Assembly (NCBI RefSeq): GCF_001898805.1
Contig: NZ_MKVJ01000018.1
Coordinates: 1-64,000, forward strand
Length of the DNA: 64,000 nt
Direction: 5' to 3'
From: Leifsonia sp. 71-9
GTDB taxonomy: Bacteria > Actinomycetota > Actinomycetes > Actinomycetales > Microbacteriaceae
Position 1 is the stretch's first letter; each line of letters starts with the position of its first letter. The notes under the pieces were generated by a model. That model worked only from the letters and a program-made list of their open reading frames with translations, searched no databases and was not told the DNA's origin. Shown here one piece after another: positions 37,872 to 46,898 of the stretch. The position numbers and the translations under genes are program-made.

Positions 37872-38519
37872 CTACGCCTGTGCGGCGCGGAAGCAGCCGA
37901 CGAAGTGGTCGTCGACCATCCCCGTCGCCTGCATCAGCGCATACATCGTCGTGGGGCCGACGAACCGGAACCCGCGTCGGCGCAGCTCCTTGCTCATCGC
38001 GGTCGACTCCGCGGTCACCGCGGGCACGTCCGACCAGGCGCGCGGGCGGGCGCTCTCGGGTGCGCGCGGCGGGGCGAAGCCCCACATGAGCTCGTCCAGC
38101 GGCACGTCCAGCGCGAGGGTCGCCCGCGCGTTCGAGATGGTCGCCTCGATCTTGCCCCGGTGCCGGATGATGCGCTCGTCGCCCAGGAGACGCAGCACGT
38201 CCGCCTCCGTCATCGCGGCGACCCGCTCGGGGTCGAACCCGTGGAACACCTCCCGGAAGGCGGGGCGCCGGCGGAGGATGGTGATCCAGGACAGCCCCGC
38301 CTGGAAGCCCTCGAGGCAGAGCTTCTCGTAGAGGGCGCGCGGATCGCGCTGCTCGCGGCCCCACTCCTCGTCGTGGTAGCGGCGGTACTCCGCGTCGGCT
38401 CCCGGCCACGAGCAGCGGTCGAGGCCGTCGTCGCCGTGGATGATCGCGGCGCGGGCGGAGGGCGGGGGAGTGGTCTCGGTGGTGGTCGGAGCGGCGGCGG
38501 TCGGGTCGTCCGTGGTCAT
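37872..38519 (-). CDS. tag: DNA-3-methyladenine glycosylase I
   Basis: Removes 3-methyladenine from alkylated DNA. The 215-aa protein has the Tag family zinc ligands: C36 (RCSWPG) and H49 early, and H205 and C209 in DDHFVGCF at the end. The catalytic Glu is E70 in CLEGFQAGLSWITILRRR, and RGKIEATISNARA is typical. The N-terminal 25 residues are a variable extension. The ATG overlaps the ogt stop (ATGA), so both alkylation-repair genes are made together. Confidence 0.93.
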   Translation of the reverse strand: MTTDDPTAAAPTTTETTPPPSARAAIIHGDDGLDRCSWPGADAEYRRYHDEEWGREQRDPRALYEKLCLEGFQAGLSWITILRRRPAFREVFHGFDPERVAAMTEADVLRLLGDERIIRHRGKIEATISNARATLALDVPLDELMWGFAPPRAPESARPRAWSDVPAVTAESTAMSKELRRRGFRFVGPTTMYALMQATGMVDDHFVGCFRAAQA

Positions 38520-39010
38520 GCTGCCAGCATGATCCCTTCGTGCTCGAGCAGCCACAGTTTCGTCGGAACGCCTTCGCCGCCACTGTAGCCGGTCACCTTG
38601 CCGCTCGTCGACAACACACGGTGGCAGCCGACGATGATCGGCACCGGGTTGGCTCCGACGGCCCCGCCGATCGCGCGGCCGTAGCCGGCGTAGCCGAGGG
38701 AGAGCCCGAGCTCGCCGTACGACGTCAGCGTGCCGAACTCCAGGCTCTGCAGGCGCTCCCACACGGCGACGCGGAACGGGGTGCCCTCGAACCGCACGGG
38801 GACGTCGAACTCCCGGCGGGCGCCGGCGAAGTACTCGTCGAGCTGCCGCACCGCCTCGTCGAGGACGGCCGTGCCGCGCTCGGGATGCTCGTCGAGCGGG
38901 AGGCGGCCGCCGCGCTCGATGGAGAGCGACGTCACGGCCTCGCCGTCGCTCGTGAGCTCGATCCGTCCGATCGGGCTCGGTGTGCGAAGGAGGTACGCGA
39001 AGCTGGTCAT
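38516..39010 (-). CDS. ogt: methylated-DNA--protein-cysteine methyltransferase
   Basis: Suicide repair enzyme that takes the methyl group from O6-methylguanine. The 164-aa protein has the acceptor Cys129 in PIIVGCHRVL. The helix-turn-helix arginine-finger region contains TSYGELGLSLGYAGYGRAIG and GGAVGANP. It lacks an AdaA/AdaB regulatory domain, so it is the Ogt/MGT type. It is the first gene of the ogt-tag pair. Confidence 0.94.
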   Translation of the reverse strand: MTSFAYLLRTPSPIGRIELTSDGEAVTSLSIERGGRLPLDEHPERGTAVLDEAVRQLDEYFAGARREFDVPVRFEGTPFRVAVWERLQSLEFGTLTSYGELGLSLGYAGYGRAIGGAVGANPVPIIVGCHRVLSTSGKVTGYSGGEGVPTKLWLLEHEGIMLAA

Positions 39011-39144
39011 GACTCGACTCTAGAAGCAGCCGCCGACGGTTTCTCGCGGAAATCGGACATCGGGCACAACTCGCGTTCCGCCCCGCCCTGTGGAGGGGAT
39101 GCTGCCGCGTCGAGCACCGCGGCCGCCCGTCCTACACTCGAATC

Positions 39145-40116
39145 ATGGCGAACATCGAATACCGCACCCTCGGCCGTTCCGGCCTCGTCGTCTCCACGAT
39201 CGGCCTCGGCTGCAACAACTTCGGCCGAACGGGGACCGCCTCCGAGACGCAGGAGGGTACGGACGCGGTGATCGGCGCGGCCATCGACGCCGGGGTGACC
39301 CTGTTCGACACGGCCGACATCTACGGCGCCGAGCGCGGCCTCTCGGAGTCCCTGATGGGCAAGGCGCTCGCGGGCAAGCGCGACCGCATCGTCCTGGCCA
39401 CCAAGTTCGGGATGGACATGGCGGGCACGAACGGTCCGGACTGGGGCGCACGCGGGTCGCGACGCTACATCCGCCTGGCCGTGGAGGCCTCCCTGCGCCG
39501 CCTGCGCACCGACTGGATCGACCTCTACCAGCTGCACCGCCCCGACGGGATCACGCCGATCGAGGAGACGCTCGACGCGCTGGACGACCTGATCGCCGAG
39601 GGCAAGATCCGCTACATCGGGCACTCCAACCTCGACGGCTGGCAGATCGCCGAGGCCGAGTTCACCGCGCGTCTGCACGACCACCCGAAGTTCATCTCCG
39701 CACAGAACGAGTACAGCCTCCTGGTCCGCGACGCCGAGCGCGAGGTGCTGCCCGCGGTCAACGCGTACGGCCTGGGCTTCCTCCCGTTCTTCCCGCTGTA
39801 CAACGGGCTCTTCACCGGCAAGTTCTCCCGCGAGGGCGGTCCGGCGGACAGCCGCATCATGTCGATCCGCAAGCACCTCCTCGACGACGCCCCGTGGGAC
39901 CGGATCGAGGAGTATCAGGCGTTCTGCGACGAGCGCGGCGTCAGCATGCTGGCGGCGACGTTCGCCTGGCTGCTCGCCCAGCCGGGGCTCACCAGCGTCA
40001 TCGCCGGAGCGACGAAGCCCGAGCAGATCGTCGCCAACGCCGAGGCGGCGACCTCCTGGACCCCGACGCCGGACGAGGTCGCCCGGATCTCGGAGATCTT
40101 CGCGCCCGCGGCCTGA
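39145..40116 (+). CDS. aldo/keto reductase
   Basis: NADPH-dependent oxidoreductase of 323 aa with an (alpha/beta)8 barrel. The catalytic tetrad is D55, Y60 (DTADIYG), K87 (LATKFG) and H131 (YQLHRPD). The cofactor region near the end reads VIAGATKPEQIVANAEA. It belongs to the bacterial AKR group related to YghZ/PhxI-type enzymes. A monocistronic gene between the repair operon and a TetR gene; substrate unknown. Confidence 0.9.
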   Translation: MANIEYRTLGRSGLVVSTIGLGCNNFGRTGTASETQEGTDAVIGAAIDAGVTLFDTADIYGAERGLSESLMGKALAGKRDRIVLATKFGMDMAGTNGPDWGARGSRRYIRLAVEASLRRLRTDWIDLYQLHRPDGITPIEETLDALDDLIAEGKIRYIGHSNLDGWQIAEAEFTARLHDHPKFISAQNEYSLLVRDAEREVLPAVNAYGLGFLPFFPLYNGLFTGKFSREGGPADSRIMSIRKHLLDDAPWDRIEEYQAFCDERGVSMLAATFAWLLAQPGLTSVIAGATKPEQIVANAEAATSWTPTPDEVARISEIFAPAA

Positions 40117-40154
40117 CACCCTCGCCCGTTCGCTCTGAGCGAACACGAGAAGTG

Positions 40155-40190
40155 TTGTGAGTGAGCACTCACTCCGCGTAGAGTCGCCCC
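40155..40190 (+). promoter_or_regulatory. autoregulated leaderless promoter with palindromic operator
   Basis: TTGTGA (40155-40160) and TAGAGT (40179-40184) are separated by 18 nt. The perfect palindrome GAGTGAG-CA-CTCACTC (40159-40174) overlaps the -35 and most of the spacer. The -10 lies 6 nt before the GTG at 40191, so transcription should start at the start codon. The palindrome is the obvious binding site of the TetR protein encoded next. Confidence 0.7.
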
Positions 40191-40868
40191 GTGATTCCTG
40201 AGGATGTCGTACCCGACACGGGCGAGCTCGCGGACGCGTCGCCGCGGCAGCGGGCTCAGCCGCTGTCTCCGGACGACCGCAAGGCGATGATCATCGATGC
40301 GGTCATCCCGCTCTTGATCGAGCACGGCCGGGCGGTCACCTCGCGCCAGATCGCCGAGGCGGCCGGGATCGCCGAGGGCACCGTCTTCCGCGCCTTCGGC
40401 GACAAGGAGACGCTGGTCTCGGCGGCGATCGAGAAGTACCTCGACCCCGAACCGCTGCGTGAGGCGCTGCGGGCCATCGACCCGGCGCTTCCGCTGGAGC
40501 ACAAGGTGCGGGCCGTCATCCTCCTGATGCGCGAGCGGTTCCAGAGCGTCATGCGCATGATGGCCGTCGTCGGCACCGAGCGCCCCGCCGTGCCGCAGGA
40601 GCGGCACGAGTTCGTGCGGATCATCGCCCGCCTCATCGAGCCGGAGGCGGCGGCGCTCAACCTGCCCCCGGAGCGCGTCGCCTACGTGCTGCGGCTGCTC
40701 AGCTTCTCGTCCGCGTTCCCCGCCCTCAACGAGGGGATGGAGTTCAGCGTGGACGAGCTCGCCCGCATCGCGCTCCTCGGGGTCGCCGGCCGGCCGTTCG
40801 TCGTCTTCACGCCCGCGGGCGCATCCACCACCAGCAGCACCAGCAGCGCCGACGCGGCGCACGACTAG
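40191..40868 (+). CDS. TetR-family regulator of the ABC exporter
   Basis: A 225-aa TetR/AcrR repressor. The HTH is TSRQIAEAAGIAEGTVFRAF followed by GDKETLVSAAIEKY. The effector domain is not recognised. A Ser/Thr-rich C-terminal tail (ASTTSSTSSADAAHD) is odd but probably disordered. It starts with GTG directly at the predicted transcription start. Two ABC exporter genes follow 10 nt downstream, so the repressor and its target are in one operon controlled by the palindrome at 40159-40174. Confidence 0.88.
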   Translation: MIPEDVVPDTGELADASPRQRAQPLSPDDRKAMIIDAVIPLLIEHGRAVTSRQIAEAAGIAEGTVFRAFGDKETLVSAAIEKYLDPEPLREALRAIDPALPLEHKVRAVILLMRERFQSVMRMMAVVGTERPAVPQERHEFVRIIARLIEPEAAALNLPPERVAYVLRLLSFSSAFPALNEGMEFSVDELARIALLGVAGRPFVVFTPAGASTTSSTSSADAAHD

Positions 40869-40878
40869 GAGGTCGCAC

Positions 40879-42612
40879 ATGCTCCTGAAACTCCTCGGCC
40901 GGTACCTCCGGCCGCACTGGCGCCTCCTCGTCGGGGTCGTCGTCTTCCAGCTCGCGCAGTCGCTGCTGTCGCTCTGGCTGCCCACGCTCAACGCCGACAT
41001 CACCGACAACGGCATCGCCAAGGGCGACACCGGCTACATCCTGATGGTCGGCGCCGAGATGCTCGGCGTGACGCTGGTGCAGGTGGCGTGCTCGATCGCC
41101 GCGGTCTACTTCGGCGCCAAGGTCGCGATGCGCGTCGGTCGCGACCTGCGCACGGCGATCTTCCACAAGGTGGGGGAGTTCTCGGAGCGCGAGGTCTCGC
41201 GGTTCGGGGCGCCCTCCCTCATCACCCGCAACACGAACGACGTGCAGCAGGTGCAGATGCTGGTGCTGATGACCTGCACCCTGCTCGTCTCGGCCCCGAT
41301 CCTGGCGATCGGCGGCATCATCCTGGCGATGCAGCAGGATCTGGAGCTCTCCTGGCTCATCGCGGTGAGCGTCCCCGTCCTGCTGATCGCCGTCGGGCTG
41401 ATCATCTCCCGGATGGTCCCGCTGTTCCGCCGCATGCAGGAGCGGATCGACCGGGTCAACCGCGTGCTCCGGGAGCAGCTGACCGGCATCCGCGTCATCC
41501 GCGCGTTCGTCCGGGAGGACGTCGAGACCGACCGGTTCGCGGTCGCCAACGACCAGGTCACCGAGACGGCCCTGAAGGCCGGCCGCCTGTTCGCGCTGAT
41601 GTTCCCGATCGTGATGCTCGTGCTCAACGTCTCGAGCGTCGCGGTCATCTGGTTCGGCGGCTTCCGGGTGGACGACGGCTCGATGCAGATCGGCACGCTC
41701 ACCGCGTTCCTCCAGTACCTCATGCAGATCCTGATGGGCGTCATGATGTCGACGATGATGGCGGTGCTGGTCCCGCGTGCGGCGGTCTGCGCCGACCGGA
41801 TCAGCGAGGTGCTGGGCACGGAGGCGTCGGTGCGGGCACCGCAGAACCCCGTGACCGAGCTGCCCTCGCACGGCACCGTCGAGTTCGTGGACGTCGGCTT
41901 CGCCTATCCGGGCGCCGACCAGCCGGTGCTGAGCGATGTGACGTTCCTCGCCCGGTCCGGAGAGACGACCGCGATCATCGGCAGCACGGGTTCCGGTAAG
42001 ACCACGCTCGTGAACCTGGTGCCGCGGCTCTTCGACGCGACCAGCGGCCTCGTCCTGGTGGACGGGGTGGATGCGGCCGAGCTCGACCCCGAGCTGCTCT
42101 GGTCGCGCATCGGTCTCGTCCCGCAGCGGCCGTACCTGTTCTCCGGCACGGTCGCCTCCAACCTCCGCTACGGCAAGCCGGACGCGACGGACGACGAGCT
42201 CTGGCAGGCCCTCGAGATCGCGCAGGCCACGGAGTTCGTGAAGGCGATGCCCGAGGGGCTGGAGTCGCCGATCGCGCAGGGCGGCACCAACGTCTCCGGA
42301 GGCCAGCGGCAGCGCCTCGCGATCGCCAGGGCCCTCGTCAAACGGCCGGAGATCTACGTCTTCGACGACTCGTTCTCCGCGCTCGACACCGCCACGGACG
42401 CGCGACTGCGGGCGGCGCTGACCCGCTCGGTGTCCGACGCGACGATGATCGTGGTCGCCCAGCGCGTCTCCACGATCGTCGACGCCGACCAGATCATCGT
42501 GCTCGAGGACGGCCGCGTCGTCGGTCGCGGCACCCACGACGAGCTCATCGAGAGCAATCCCACCTACGCCGAGATCGTCTCGTCGCAGCTGACCGCGGAG
42601 GAGGCGGCATGA
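40879..42612 (+). CDS. ABC exporter half-transporter (degenerate catalytic site subunit)
   Basis: A 577-aa membrane-ATPase half-transporter of the multidrug/lipid exporter type (TM287/288, BmrCD class). The six-helix transmembrane domain is followed by an NBD with Walker A GSTGSGKTT, Q-loop LVPQRPYLFSG and the canonical signature NVSGGQRQR. Walker B is IYVFDDSFSALD: the catalytic Glu is replaced by Asp. An H-loop His is not seen at the usual place (VVAQRVST). This is the degenerate-site subunit of a heterodimer with the next gene, which it overlaps by 4 nt. Confidence 0.92.
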   Translation: MLLKLLGRYLRPHWRLLVGVVVFQLAQSLLSLWLPTLNADITDNGIAKGDTGYILMVGAEMLGVTLVQVACSIAAVYFGAKVAMRVGRDLRTAIFHKVGEFSEREVSRFGAPSLITRNTNDVQQVQMLVLMTCTLLVSAPILAIGGIILAMQQDLELSWLIAVSVPVLLIAVGLIISRMVPLFRRMQERIDRVNRVLREQLTGIRVIRAFVREDVETDRFAVANDQVTETALKAGRLFALMFPIVMLVLNVSSVAVIWFGGFRVDDGSMQIGTLTAFLQYLMQILMGVMMSTMMAVLVPRAAVCADRISEVLGTEASVRAPQNPVTELPSHGTVEFVDVGFAYPGADQPVLSDVTFLARSGETTAIIGSTGSGKTTLVNLVPRLFDATSGLVLVDGVDAAELDPELLWSRIGLVPQRPYLFSGTVASNLRYGKPDATDDELWQALEIAQATEFVKAMPEGLESPIAQGGTNVSGGQRQRLAIARALVKRPEIYVFDDSFSALDTATDARLRAALTRSVSDATMIVVAQRVSTIVDADQIIVLEDGRVVGRGTHDELIESNPTYAEIVSSQLTAEEAA

Positions 42613-44585
42613 GCCAGGACACGGAAGACCGTCCGGCGCCCGCGCGCCCGCCCGTCCGGCGCGGCCCCGGTGGGGGCGGCCCGTTCGGCGGCATGGGGAT
42701 GCCGGCCGAGAAGTCCCTCAACTTCGGCCCCTCCGCGCGCCGGCTGGCCGGTCAGCTGAAGCCGGAGCGCTGGGCGATCGTCTTCGTCACGCTGCTGGCG
42801 GTGGTGAGCGTCGTGTTCGCGGTGCTCGGGCCGAAGCTGCTCGGCAACGCGATCAACCTCGTCTTCGCCGGAGCGCTCTCGAAGCAGTTCCCGAGCGGGG
42901 TGACGCAGGCCCAGGTGATCACCAAGCTGCGCGCCGACGGTCAGGGGCAGTTCGCCGACCTCCTCTCGGGCACGACCTTCACACCCGGCGCCGGCATCGA
43001 CTTCGTCGCGGTCGGCCACGTGCTGATGTGGGTGCTCGCGCTCTACATCGCGTCGTCGGTCTTCAGCTACCTGCAGGCGTACGTGCTGAACGGCGTGACC
43101 CAGCGCACCGTGTACCGGCTCCGGGAGGACGTGGAGGCGAAGATCCACCGTCTCCCGCTGACGTACTTCGACAAGATGCAGCGCGGCGAGCTGCTCAGCC
43201 GCGTGACGAACGACATCGACAACATCTCGCAGACGCTCCAGCAGACGATGAGCCAGCTGCTCACCTCCCTGCTCACGGTCGTCGGCGTGGTCGTGATGAT
43301 GTTCGTCGTGTCGCCGCTGCTCGCCCTGATCGCGCTGATCACCATCCCGCTGACCCTGCTCGTCACCTCCCTGATCGCGAAGCGCTCGCAGAAGCTCTTC
43401 GTGGCGCAGTGGCGCAGCACCGGCGAGCTGAACGGCCAGATCGAGGAGGCCTTCACCGGCCACGCCCTCGTCAAGGTCTTCGGCCGGCACCGCGAGGTGG
43501 AAGCCCGGTTCGGCACGAAGAACGAGGAGATGTACGAGGCGAGCTTCGGCGCGCAGTTCATCTCGGGCATCATCATGCCGGCGATGATGTTCGTCGGGAA
43601 CCTGATGTACGTCGCCATCGCCGTCGTGGGCGGGCTCCAGGTCGCGAGCGGGGCGATGCAGCTCGGCGACGTGACCGCGTTCATCCAGTACTCGCGTCAG
43701 TTCACGCAGCCGTTGACCCAGCTGGGCTCGATGGCGAACCTGCTGCAGTCCGGGGTGGCGAGCGCCGAGCGCGTCTTCGAGCTCCTGGACGCGGACGAGC
43801 AGTCGGCCGACCCGGAGCACCCGAAGAGCCCCGAGGGGACCAAGGGCCGCCTCGCGTTCGAGGACGTCTCGTTCCGGTACACCGCCGACAAGCCGCTCAT
43901 CGACGACCTCTCGCTGGTCGCCGAGCCCGGGCAGACGGTCGCGATCGTCGGCCCGACGGGCGCGGGCAAGACCACCCTGGTCAACCTGATGATGCGGTTC
44001 TACGAGCTGGACGGCGGACGCATCACGCTCGACGGCGTCGACATCGCCTCGATGACCAGGCACGACCTCCGGAGCCGGATGGGGATGGTGCTCCAGGACA
44101 CCTGGCTGTTCAAGGGCACCATCCGCGACAACATCGCGTACGGGCGCCCGGGGGCGACTGACGAGGAGATCGTCGCGGCCGCCACGGCGACCTACGTCGA
44201 CCGTTTCGTCCACTCGCTGCCCGACGGTTACGACACGGTGCTGGACGACGAGGGCGGCAACGTCTCGGCGGGGGAGAAGCAGCTGCTGACGATCGCGCGG
44301 GCCTTCCTCGCGCGGCCGAGCGTGCTCATCCTGGACGAGGCGACGTCGTCGGTCGACACGCGCACCGAGCTGCTCGTGCAGAAGGCGATGAGCGCGCTGC
44401 GGGCCGACCGCACCTCGTTCGTCATCGCGCACCGGCTGTCGACCATCCGGGATGCCGACCTCATCCTGGTGATGGAGGCCGGCAGCATCGTCGAGCAGGG
44501 CACGCACGCCGAGCTCCTCGCCCGGGGCGGCGCCTACTACACCCTCTACAACGCGCAGTTCGCGGCACCGGCGGAGGAGGCCTAG
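42609..44585 (+). CDS. ABC exporter half-transporter (catalytic subunit)
   Basis: The 658-aa partner of the preceding half-transporter. A 50-residue Gly/Pro-rich N-terminal extension precedes six membrane helices. The NBD has Walker A GPTGAGKTT, Walker B VLILDEATSSVD with the catalytic Glu, and H-loop VIAHRLSTIRDAD. The signature is degenerate: NVSAGEKQLL instead of LSGGQ. The deviant signature here and the deviant Walker B in the partner face each other in one site, so only one of the two ATP sites should hydrolyse ATP. Its stop overlaps the convergent DUF1206 stop. Confidence 0.92.
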   Translation: MSQDTEDRPAPARPPVRRGPGGGGPFGGMGMPAEKSLNFGPSARRLAGQLKPERWAIVFVTLLAVVSVVFAVLGPKLLGNAINLVFAGALSKQFPSGVTQAQVITKLRADGQGQFADLLSGTTFTPGAGIDFVAVGHVLMWVLALYIASSVFSYLQAYVLNGVTQRTVYRLREDVEAKIHRLPLTYFDKMQRGELLSRVTNDIDNISQTLQQTMSQLLTSLLTVVGVVVMMFVVSPLLALIALITIPLTLLVTSLIAKRSQKLFVAQWRSTGELNGQIEEAFTGHALVKVFGRHREVEARFGTKNEEMYEASFGAQFISGIIMPAMMFVGNLMYVAIAVVGGLQVASGAMQLGDVTAFIQYSRQFTQPLTQLGSMANLLQSGVASAERVFELLDADEQSADPEHPKSPEGTKGRLAFEDVSFRYTADKPLIDDLSLVAEPGQTVAIVGPTGAGKTTLVNLMMRFYELDGGRITLDGVDIASMTRHDLRSRMGMVLQDTWLFKGTIRDNIAYGRPGATDEEIVAAATATYVDRFVHSLPDGYDTVLDDEGGNVSAGEKQLLTIARAFLARPSVLILDEATSSVDTRTELLVQKAMSALRADRTSFVIAHRLSTIRDADLILVMEAGSIVEQGTHAELLARGGAYYTLYNAQFAAPAEEA

Positions 44586-45364
44586 AGGCGGGCGGCGACC
44601 GAGCGCACCAGCCAGAAGACGCCGTAGGCGATCAGCCCGATCGCGATGAGCGCGAGGAGCACGGGCCCGAAGGGCAGGCCGACGAGCGCCTTCAGGCTGC
44701 CGTCGAGTCCGCCGGCCTTCTGCGGGTCGTAGGTGACGGCGCCCGCCACGACCAGGCCGCCGACGATGATCAGCGCGATGCCCTTCGCGATGTAGCCGAC
44801 GCGGCCGAGCGTGGTGGTGACGCCCGCGAGCGCGTTCGGCGGCAGGCGCAGATCGCGCTCGAACCGGTGGGTGATGCCGTTGCGGAGGAAGACGATGCCG
44901 CCGGCCACGATCGCGAGGCCGATGATCGCGAGCACGAAGACGCCGCCGGGGAGCGCCAGCAGCCGCGCGCTCATCGTCTTCTCGGACGAGGACGCGTCGT
45001 GACTCCCGCCGAGCGCGATCGACGCGGCGACGCCGGCGAGGAAGGCGTAGACCACGCACTTGCCGAGCTCGGTGAGGCGCTTCCCCGCTCCCTGCACCGT
45101 CACGGCGACGAGGATCTGCCAGAGGGCGAGGACGACGAGCCCGGCGACGGCGAGCCAGACGACGAACAGGCCGCCGGGCACGGCGACGATCGCCTGCAGC
45201 GCACCGGACTGGTCGGCGTCGCCGGTGCCGCCGAAGGCGATCGCGAGGGCGATGCCGCCGATCAGGATGTGGAGCAGGCCGATGGTGGCCAGCCCCACGC
45301 GTGCGAGGGCGCGCACGGCGGGGTTGCGCTCGGCTCGGGAGGCGGTTCGGGTCGGTGCGGTCAT
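44582..45364 (-). CDS. DUF1206 membrane protein
   Basis: A 260-aa integral membrane protein with six membrane segments in three similar hairpin units, the DUF1206 pattern. Each unit opens with a Gly-rich first helix (VGLATIGLLHILIGGIALAI, GKCVVYAFLAGVAASIALGG, VGYIAKGIALIIVGGLVVAG). Function of the family is unknown. The ATG at 45364 was chosen over longer in-frame starts because the extra residues are not family-like. Its stop codon overlaps that of the convergent ABC gene by three bases (CTAG). Confidence 0.85.
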   Translation of the reverse strand: MTAPTRTASRAERNPAVRALARVGLATIGLLHILIGGIALAIAFGGTGDADQSGALQAIVAVPGGLFVVWLAVAGLVVLALWQILVAVTVQGAGKRLTELGKCVVYAFLAGVAASIALGGSHDASSSEKTMSARLLALPGGVFVLAIIGLAIVAGGIVFLRNGITHRFERDLRLPPNALAGVTTTLGRVGYIAKGIALIIVGGLVVAGAVTYDPQKAGGLDGSLKALVGLPFGPVLLALIAIGLIAYGVFWLVRSVAARL

Positions 45365-45494
45365 ACCGGGCACCGTACCCGCTCCACGGCGAGCAGGGAC
45401 GAGGGTCCCACCGTCGCCGAAACTCAGGTACCGTAGATACTCGAGTCCGCCGCGCCATCGCGCAGGCGGCGCAATGTGAATAGAGGAGGCCGGC

Positions 45495-46508
45495 ATGGAC
45501 ATCGACCTCAGCGTCTTGCGTCTCATGGAGCGCGAGAAAGAGATCCCGTTCGACGAACTGGTGCACATCATCGAGCAGGCGATCCTGACCGCCTACCTGA
45601 AGCACACCAACCAGGCGGAGTCGCGCCACGGCCACGGCCACACCGACGAGACCCCGGCCGCGCGCGTGCAGCTCGACCGCAAGACCGGCCACGTGAGCGT
45701 CTACGTGCCCGAGCTGGACGACGAGGGCAACGTCATCGGCGAGGCGGAGGACAGCCCGAGCGACTTCGGCCGCATCGCCGCCTTCGCGGCGAAGCAGGTC
45801 ATCAACCAGCGTCTGCGCGACATCGCCGACGACGCCGTGCTCGGCGAGTTCCGCGGACGCGAGGGCGACATCGTCGCCGGCGTGATCCAGCAGGGACCCA
45901 ACCCGCGCATGATCCACGTCGACCTCGGCAGCGTGGAGGCCATCCTGCCCCCCGAGGAGCAGGTCCCCGGCGAGGAGTACACCCACGGCTCGCGCATCCG
46001 CGTGTACGTCACGAGCGTTGCGAAGGGCCCGAAGGGTCCGTCGATCACCGTCTCGCGCACGCACCCCGCGCTGGTCCGCAAGCTCTTCGCGCTCGAGGTG
46101 CCGGAGATCGCCAGCGGCGTGGTGGAGATCGTCTCCCTCGCCCGCGAGGCCGGTCACCGCACCAAGATCGCCGTCCGCGCGACCGAGCCGGGCGTCAACG
46201 CCAAGGGCGCCTGCATCGGCGAGCTCGGCCAGCGGGTCCGTGCCGTGACCGCCGAGCTGAACAGCGAGAAGATCGACATCGTCGACTACTCGCCCGACCT
46301 CGCGACATTCGTCGCGAGCGCGCTCTCGCCGGCCAAGGTCACCAGCGCGTTCGTCATCGACGAGTCGCTCAAGGCGGTCCGCGCGCTCGTCCCCGACTAC
46401 CAGCTGTCGCTCGCGATCGGCAAGGAGGGGCAGAACGCCCGCCTCGCCGCGAAGCTCACGGGCGCGAAGATCGACATCCAGCCGGACTCGATCCTCGATC
46501 GCGAGTAG
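45495..46508 (+). CDS. nusA: transcription termination/antitermination factor NusA
   Basis: RNA polymerase-binding elongation factor of 337 aa. The N-terminal domain ([20 protein letters not shown]) is followed by an S1 domain ([20 protein letters not shown]) and two KH domains with [18 protein letters not shown] and [16 protein letters not shown]. The C-terminal acidic repeats of the E. coli protein are absent, as usual in actinobacteria. The common upstream partner rimP is not present here; a DUF1206 gene on the other strand is found instead. AGAGGAGG precedes the ATG. Confidence 0.96.
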   Translation: MDIDLSVLRLMEREKEIPFDELVHIIEQAILTAYLKHTNQAESRHGHGHTDETPAARVQLDRKTGHVSVYVPELDDEGNVIGEAEDSPSDFGRIAAFAAKQVINQRLRDIADDAVLGEFRGREGDIVAGVIQQGPNPRMIHVDLGSVEAILPPEEQVPGEEYTHGSRIRVYVTSVAKGPKGPSITVSRTHPALVRKLFALEVPEIASGVVEIVSLAREAGHRTKIAVRATEPGVNAKGACIGELGQRVRAVTAELNSEKIDIVDYSPDLATFVASALSPAKVTSAFVIDESLKAVRALVPDYQLSLAIGKEGQNARLAAKLTGAKIDIQPDSILDRE

Positions 46509-46542
46509 GTGCGCGCCGGGTCACCGGGCGCGCGGGTGTAAG

Positions 46543-46818
46543 ATGGAAGCTGTCAGAACGTGCGTCGGATGCCGTTCTCGCGCTCCCCGATCCTCTCTTC
46601 TGAGGGTCGTCGCCCGGAATTCGGAACTCGTGGTGGATCACTCCGCCACGCTCCCCGGGCGAGGCGCGTGGCTGCATCCGGTCGACGAGTGTCTCGACAT
46701 CGCCCTCAAGCGGCGGGCCTTCGGGCGTGCGCTGAGGGTGGAGGGAGCACTCGACCCGACGGCCATCCGGGCCGCACTGAGAGAACAGGCTGAAGAACCA
46801 GTGACTTCACATGAGTGA
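46543..46818 (+). CDS. YlxR family RNA-binding protein
   Basis: A 91-aa DUF448/YlxR protein with the signature RTCVGCRSRAPRSSLLRVV and GRGAWLHPVDECLDIALKRR. YlxR lies in the nusA-infB operon of most Gram-positives; in Bacillus it has been linked to RNase P activity and to nucleoid-associated regulation. It follows nusA by 34 nt and precedes infB by 80 nt. Confidence 0.9.
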   Translation: MEAVRTCVGCRSRAPRSSLLRVVARNSELVVDHSATLPGRGAWLHPVDECLDIALKRRAFGRALRVEGALDPTAIRAALREQAEEPVTSHE

Positions 46819-46898
46819 CAACCGATGAGCGGCTCGAAATGAGTCCCGTCCGCTACTAACGCCTGCCCTGTCCGGGGTGGGCCCCAGACAGGAGAATT

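Noticed and set aside
37885-37905. A GGAAGCAGCC motif like the 4.5S SRP RNA core
   Set aside because: It lies inside the C-terminal coding region of tag (codes for the end of HFVGCFRAAQA) and is not flanked by the required hairpin arms.
37583-38089. A 168-codon plus-strand frame over the gene-free stretch
   Set aside because: Composition is Arg/Ser-rich shadow sequence, no ribosome site, no family-like segment, and its 3' half is antisense to the clear tag gene.
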